Below are positions 61,501 to 64,000 of a stretch of DNA of 64,000 bases, piece by piece (the first letter of the stretch is position 1; each line of letters starts with the position of its first letter). This DNA comes from Sipunculus nudus (lineage: Eukaryota; Annelida; Sipuncula; Golfingiida; Sipunculidae), in the NCBI GenBank assembly GCA_026874595.1, contig CM049320.1, forward strand, positions 4,779,464-4,843,463, written 5' to 3'. Under the pieces are notes generated by a model that was not told the origin of the DNA, searched no databases, and was given only the letters and a program-made list of their open reading frames with translations. The position numbers and the translations under genes are program-made.

Positions 61501-63438
61501 CAGGGCAGTCACAAACACTTACAGGGGACCATGTCGTGTGAGTGGTTGTCGTGTCCTGCGATTCTTTAAGATCCTAGCAGCTCATTTAAGCAAACCATAC
61601 ATGATTGTAGCATGACAAATCATAGAAAAGAAATCCTGCATGCTTCAGATACGTATCATAAGTAACATTTATGTTTTTTTAGACCGGTACGTAATCCTGG
61701 GATCTCACTATGACTCCTGGACTTACGGCACGGTGGACCCAATATCAGGAACGTCCGTCATCATGGAGATCGCAAAAGCTCTCAGCGAGCTTGTAAAAAG
61801 AGGTCAGAATCCATGCTTCATGCACATACTTGCAAAATAAATGTAGTCATACTAACATGATCTTAATAAAGTAGTGCTCATGTACAATAAAAATAAATCA
61901 TGCCATATCAAAATTTTTATATTTAACTTTGAGCATGTGTAACATATGGTGCTCCTAATCTACAGTTTGGGCAGTTTAATCAATATTCTTCAGAATAAAA
62001 CACTGCTGTTTAGGTCACCAGGTCACACAAAAAAAAAGATCTGGTTATTTGTAACAACTTGTGAAAGATTTTGGCCAGTACACATAATTTTTGCTTTGTG
62101 GAAAGTGTAAATATTTTAAATGCATTTTCAAATTATTTGTTCTAAGGTAAAACATGATCGGATGTTTGATGACACATTTGGAAACATCAGTGCGGCAAAT
62201 TTCTAATGGTAGTTGATATGATACATGATGATCTTGTTGATATCAGACTGGCAGCCGAGACGGACGATCATGCTTGCTCACTGGGATGGGGAGGAACACG
62301 GACTGATTGGCTCTACAGAATGGGTTGAGGTACACCATATACTGTATTTCCTCTATTAATAGCCGCACACAAAACTGTGATCATGCATGATTCTTGCAGG
62401 TGCACCAATGAAAGTCTCAATTCTCAAAATACCCTTTCAAACCTCAGTTGGACTTGTCTCCTGTTATGGCATGTCTTTTAATATATATATATGAAGGATT
62501 GCATATACATGTATTACAGAGATTGCTATGAAGCAATATTTGTTCATTGTCTTGTTCAGTAGGCTACTTCCAGGCCAAGAGATGAGTAACTGCCATTCAG
62601 AGTTTTTTTTTTACGATTTGCAATATATTTTGAGTCTTCTGTGATAACTAGAATTTCTACCATCATTGTTATTTCTGCAGGAACATCGGAAGGAATTAAC
62701 AGACAGAGCAGTTGCCTACATTAATTTGGACAGTGCTGTTCAAGGTTAGTCAAGTTAAATTTTCATTTCCAACTTATATCTTTTAAACTCGCCCTATATT
62801 TAAAGTATTAAACTCTAAAACCAGATATAACCAATACATGTTTTCAAATTTACAATTTTCTGTTTGTTGTTTATTAAATTGTCTCTAATTGTGAAATCTC
62901 TTGAACTTGAAAGTTATTCACAAACTCACTAACTGTACAGTATACGTCAGAAGTTATAATTATCTAATATATAAAATTCCCTGGTCTGTCTAACACTGAG
63001 TCAAGATTTACATTTGAATATAAACCTGTTATCACAATGTTCACAGACGGACTATTTTCATGCATGTCTGATGACATATGTTCTGAGATAGACAGTTTTA
63101 GTATTTCTCAGACATGAAGGTGAACATCACACAGCTTGGTTACATAAAATGATCACATATTTGTTAAATGTAAGATGTTATGGCTAATGATATAGCTCTG
63201 TGTCTTGAGCGAAAACTTTCCTTGCAGGAATATTTGTGGCCAGTGTTCTCCTTCACCAGTTCAAATATTTTTTCCTCTGATTTTCAGGTAACCATTTATT
63301 CTCCTCCTTTTGTGATGCACTGCTGAAGGATTTACTGCTGAATGTTACCATGGAAACCCCCAGCATTCAGAACCCAGACATGACTGTGTACCAGGACTGG
63401 GCCAACAAACTGCCAGAGGATTTTACCCCAGCCAAGAG
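46241..63438 (+). CDS. NAALADase/GCPII-like M28 zinc peptidase, 5' part (13 exons, runs off window)
   Basis: Spliced reading of 13 exons gives 542 full codons plus 2 nt. All introns are GT-AG and every junction keeps frame. Family knowledge: these are type II membrane ectopeptidases that remove C-terminal acidic or other residues from small peptides using two zinc ions. Seen, numbering from the ATG at 46241: cytoplasmic tail 1-47, hydrophobic anchor about 48-69, protease-associated region about 130-330, M28 domain from about 385. Zinc ligands H412, D422, E460 and D488 and catalytic base E459 have the same spacing as H377, D387, E425, D453 and E424 of human GCPII. The fifth ligand (H553 equivalent) is beyond the window. 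Calcium-site glutamates E468 and E471 and R247 (GCPII R210) are kept. The positions of GCPII N257 and R463 are not, which suggests a different substrate, perhaps NAALADL1-like. N-glycosylation sequons lie at N235, N369 and N511. The usual family length is about 740-770 residues, so roughly 200 are missing. NAALADL2-type inactive paralogues are unlikely because the ligands are intact. Confidence 0.93.
46548..46592. repeat. (TA)n microsatellite next to a splice donor
   Basis: About 20 TA units begin some 35 bp after the donor of peptidase exon 1. Length variation here would be expected. Confidence 0.95.
47769..47812 (+). other. G-quadruplex-prone G-rich tract
   Basis: GGGGGTAGGGGCTGGT followed by runs of six, five and six G separated by 1-2 bases satisfies the G3+N1-7 pattern several times over. 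It is on the coding strand, in the intron after exon 1, so it would be present in the pre-mRNA. Confidence 0.7.
48285..49459 (+). mobile_element. Helitron/Helentron-like non-autonomous element, copy C
   Basis: Same family and orientation as the 39978 copy. The left end TCCGCC has the GCGGATA hairpin; the right end has GGCGGATACA, the GTAGTCG/CGACTAC hairpin, then CTAG at 49456-49459. Core palindromes lie at 48595, 48744, 48883, 49151 and, degraded, 49022 and 49300. It is inserted in the 3.6-kb intron between peptidase exons 1 and 2. It carries CGGCCGCGGC-type GC-rich sequence after the left hairpin. Confidence 0.72.
50144..50214 (+). CDS. Peptidase exon 2 (residues 92-115)
   Basis: Acceptor TTTCAG before 50144 and donor GTAAGA after 50214. 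It is 71 nt long, entering in phase 0 and leaving in phase 2. It encodes [20 protein letters not shown] and a few further residues, the juxtamembrane stalk of the ectodomain where family members vary. It is supported by phase agreement on both sides rather than by strong similarity. Confidence 0.8.
51650..51745 (+). repeat. Fragment of the 7388-type element core
   Basis: CTTCCGTCTTGCACATATAG, then GGGGTCACAAGGTCAAAGG and TCAAGGTCACAGGA, matches the 125-bp units at 7640-8260. It includes the triple half-site at 51706-51724. It lies in peptidase intron 2. Confidence 0.6.
52485..52560 (+). repeat. Dispersed repeat, partner of 19145-19220
   Basis: AGGTTGTCACTTCCATATG and TTTTCTAGGAAATTATTGAA are the inverted counterpart of the 19145 copy. 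It precedes the MITE at 52664. Confidence 0.5.
52664..52885 (+). mobile_element. AAGGTG-type MITE, fourth copy (diverged, in peptidase intron 2)
   Basis: GCAAAACTCTAGTTTG, ACTTGCTACATAGG, ATATAAACAAAACAAACAGC and GGAATAGGCCCCTATAA follow the order of the 32960 copy. The ends are eroded. Confidence 0.45.
53020..53495 (+). promoter_or_regulatory. Possible nested promoter: ETS- and YY1-like motifs in intron 2
   Basis: A GC-richer island with CCAATATGGCGGC (YY1-like), GGCGGAAGTTCC and ACCGGAAGTAAG (ETS core GGAAGT) and CGGCCAATAAG. Such a set is typical of housekeeping promoters. Two overlapping + frames follow (53107-53580; 53289-53492, the latter opening at TTG and ending …STLCSTC); neither shows a known domain, and only one could be real. 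An exon of a nested gene or a retrocopied first exon is possible. Confidence 0.3.
54792..54929 (+). CDS. Peptidase exon 3 (residues 115-161)
   Basis: Acceptor TTTTTCAG after a pyrimidine-rich stretch; donor GTCAGT. It encodes the family signature [15 protein letters not shown], equivalent to the HLAGT(E)QN motif of GCPII, and then KALLSYQH, matching the conserved LLSYP strand. It enters in phase 2 and leaves with TG of a split tryptophan codon. Confidence 0.92.
55325..55505. mobile_element. Small MITE, TACAGTAAAACC ends, 181 bp
   Basis: The left TACAGTAAAACC and right GGTTTAACTGTA are near-perfect TIRs including TA at each outer edge, consistent with a Tc1/mariner-type target site. The interior repeats GACCACCTCA several times and ends GTGGTCATTA. 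It lies in the intron between peptidase exons 3 and 4. Confidence 0.6.
55906..56044 (+). CDS. Peptidase exon 4 (residues 161-207)
   Basis: Acceptor TTACAG completes the split Trp codon. It encodes [16 protein letters not shown], then [20 protein letters not shown], which aligns with the conserved (F)(N/S)A(Y/F)SP(Q/S)G segment before the protease-associated insert. It ends in phase 0 at GTGACT, a weaker donor. Three 35-bp repeats begin 24 bp downstream. Confidence 0.9.
56069..56173. repeat. 35-bp tandem repeat, three units, just after exon 4
   Basis: ATGTAACTGTGAATCACGTC plus CACAGATGTGTCTCC is repeated at 56069, 56104 and 56139 with one substitution. It starts 24 bp after the exon 4 donor. 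Confidence 0.9.
57061..57074. repeat. G-run of about 13
   Basis: Homopolymer in the intron between exons 4 and 5; possible length error. Confidence 0.85.
57264..57392 (+). CDS. Peptidase exon 5 (residues 208-250)
   Basis: Acceptor GCAG, donor GTATAA, 43 whole codons, phase 0 on both sides. It contains [17 protein letters not shown] and [17 protein letters not shown], the protease-associated domain strand. R247 corresponds to GCPII R210, which contacts the substrate carboxylate in that enzyme. N235 is a glycosylation sequon. Confidence 0.94.
57705..57888 (+). CDS. Peptidase exon 6 (residues 251-312)
   Basis: Acceptor TTGTCAG, donor GTAACA, leaving in phase 1. It encodes [20 protein letters not shown] and then [20 protein letters not shown]. 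The A-x-x-GA-x-GV-x-(I/L)(Y/F) core and the RG..GDPL(S/T)P motif are diagnostic of the family. Where GCPII has Trp-Asn-Leu-Pro (N257, glutarate pocket) this protein has Arg-Phe-Leu-Pro. Confidence 0.95.
58167..58257 (+). CDS. Peptidase exon 7 (residues 312-342)
   Basis: Acceptor TTACAG, donor GTAAGT. It encodes [19 protein letters not shown], matching the conserved (L)P(P)IP..PISY.DA..LL motif that links the protease-associated region to the catalytic domain. Enters in phase 1, leaves in phase 2. Confidence 0.94.
58607..58705 (+). CDS. Peptidase exon 8 (residues 342-375)
   Basis: Acceptor CTCACAG, donor GTAAGT. It encodes [18 protein letters not shown] and [12 protein letters not shown], corresponding to the W.G(A/G) and Y..GP segment of the family. 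N369 is a sequon. Leaves in phase 2. Confidence 0.92.
59240..59370 (+). mobile_element. tRNA-derived SINE remnant with good B box
   Basis: TAACCTAGTGGTTAAG at about 59249 acts as A-box-like sequence and AGTTCAAATCC at 59293 is a near-consensus B box. Spacing fits a tRNA-related head, but the acceptor stem is not paired, so it is not a functional tRNA. It lies in the intron between peptidase exons 8 and 9. Confidence 0.45.
59660..59718. repeat. 15-bp tandem repeat, four units
   Basis: CATGCACATTTCCTA is repeated four times in the intron between peptidase exons 8 and 9. The length keeps frames open; there is no sign that it is coding. Confidence 0.9.
59907..60666 (+). mobile_element. Helitron/Helentron-like non-autonomous element, copy D (internally deleted)
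   Basis: Same left end as the 48285 copy. The right end keeps the TCG…CGACTACCCGTATTCTAG terminus, but the core jumps directly from the repeat (…TTGATTTTG) into the 3' hairpin, so GGCGGATACA and the first part of the hairpin stem are lost. Core palindromes lie near 60221, 60368 and 60498. It lies in the intron between peptidase exons 8 and 9. Confidence 0.68.
60970..61055 (+). CDS. Peptidase exon 9 (residues 375-404)
   Basis: Acceptor TTCACAG, donor GTAATT. It encodes [20 protein letters not shown] then VEP, matching the N(V/I).G.(L)(R/E)G..EPD strand at the start of the M28 catalytic domain. The intron before it (2264 bp) holds a SINE remnant, a 15-bp array and a Helitron-like element. Confidence 0.95.
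61683..61802 (+). CDS. Peptidase exon 10 with zinc ligands H412 and D422
   Basis: Acceptor TTTTTTTAG completes the Asp codon of EPD. It encodes [19 protein letters not shown], the metal motif in which H412 and the bridging D422 bind zinc, and then [18 protein letters not shown], the helix that follows. The His-to-Asp spacing of 10 equals that of GCPII. Leaves in phase 1. Confidence 0.97.
62247..62329 (+). CDS. Peptidase exon 11 with catalytic E459 and zinc ligand E460
   Basis: Acceptor ATCAG, donor GTACAC, ending in phase 0. It encodes [20 protein letters not shown] then GSTEWVE, the (S/H)WD(A/G)EE(F/H)G(L) motif of M28 peptidases. E459 is the general base, E460 a zinc ligand, and E468 and E471 match calcium-binding residues of GCPII. 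Confidence 0.97.
62681..62744 (+). CDS. Peptidase exon 12 with zinc ligand D488
   Basis: Acceptor TTCTGCAG, donor GTTAGT. It encodes [20 protein letters not shown] plus Gln, with the (A)YIN.D(S) motif; D488 is the second zinc ligand set equivalent to GCPII D453. Leaves in phase 1. Confidence 0.95.
63288..63438 (+). CDS. Peptidase exon 13 (residues 493-543), last exon in window
   Basis: Acceptor TTTTCAG, donor GTAAAA, leaving in phase 2. It encodes [20 protein letters not shown] and then [17 protein letters not shown]. It corresponds to the GCPII segment after the D453 motif. The GCPII arginine-patch residue R463 aligns with S498 here. N511 is a sequon. From 63439 to 64000 the sequence is intron; the next exon is not in the window. 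Confidence 0.92.
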
Positions 63439-64000
63439 GTAAAATAGCCAGCTCTCAGAGAGGGCATACCTTCTCAAGTACCAGGATGTATCATAACAGC
63501 ATCTTAAATACAATTAACTTGCCAGTACTTTATATTTTTATCCAGATCACCATGATTTACTCAGCTCTTCCAAACTTCTTGTCTTTATAGGAACAAATCA
63601 CTCCATTATTTGTCAGCACCATCCATTTGATTTATTTTAATATGTTTAAATTGTTTTATTAACACTTCTGGACATAGGTGTCCACTGTCTCAATAGTACC
63701 AAATATCTTCAACAGTTGTCAGCACAGGTGTCAGTGTCCTCTAAGTTGTGTACTTATGTACAGTGTAAAAATATCATGTGTCCACTTTTGTAAGATCTTT
63801 CTATAGCGCTATGCCTACATCTTGTGTTTGGAAAGCACCAGTTCATGTAAGCATACACCCCTATAATGACAGTGGGCTCTTCAAGTGAGGGATCCAATAA
63901 GCAGGACAATAAGCCAAGAGGAAGGAGATTGGGTCCAGGAGAGGGAAGGAGATGGAGAGAGTTAAGCCCTGGTGAAGATAGTAGCCAGCAACCCTCCATA

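Overview
The window is animal nuclear DNA. It is AT-rich, intron-dominated and dense in dispersed and tandem repeats. The repeat style (long elements with short-period cores, fields of nuclear-receptor-like half-sites, many small MITEs, tRNA-derived SINE remnants) resembles that of bivalve and other molluscan genomes. That assignment is an inference from texture, not from a species-specific marker.

One protein-coding gene can be read with confidence, on the + strand at the right end. It is the 5' part of an M28 family zinc peptidase of the NAALADase / glutamate carboxypeptidase II (FOLH1, NAALADL1, NAALAD2) group. Thirteen coding exons from 46241 to 63438, all with GT-AG introns and consistent phases, give about 543 residues: a short cytoplasmic tail, one transmembrane anchor, the protease-associated region and most of the M28 catalytic domain. 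Four of the five expected zinc ligands and the catalytic glutamate are present. The last ligand and the helical C-terminal domain lie beyond the window. Residues matching the human GCPII glutamate pocket and arginine patch are partly absent, so the substrate is probably not that of GCPII. A candidate upstream first exon (30999-31123) has a TATA box and an inverted CCAAT motif. It ends in exactly the phase that joins in frame to the 46234 acceptor, so the gene may span more than 33 kb.

Layout. 1-30 kb: no gene I can support, only weak exon-like fragments near 2.5-3.0 kb; a 112-bp tandem array (3170-3955), a degenerate ~40-bp array (4270-5090), two copies of a long element with a tandem core (7388-9813, 13639-14827), a 1.7-kb minisatellite (11500-13216), a 73-bp near-identical foldback (16155-16726), a TIR element (16865-17979), a 45-bp minisatellite (24855-25365) and a PIF/Harbinger-like MITE (25872-26209). 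31-46 kb: probable giant first intron filled with repeats. 46-64 kb: the peptidase gene, with further repeats in its introns.

The most interesting non-genic content is a family of at least four elements (35831, 39978, 48285, 59907) whose architecture fits non-autonomous Helitron/Helentron elements: 5' hairpin, subterminal inverted repeats, tandem core with the palindrome GGTGGCGCCACC, 3' hairpin, CTAG end. Separately, at least three unrelated repeat families carry perfect DR1 or palindromic (ERE-type) nuclear receptor half-site arrangements, so repeats may be spreading receptor sites here.
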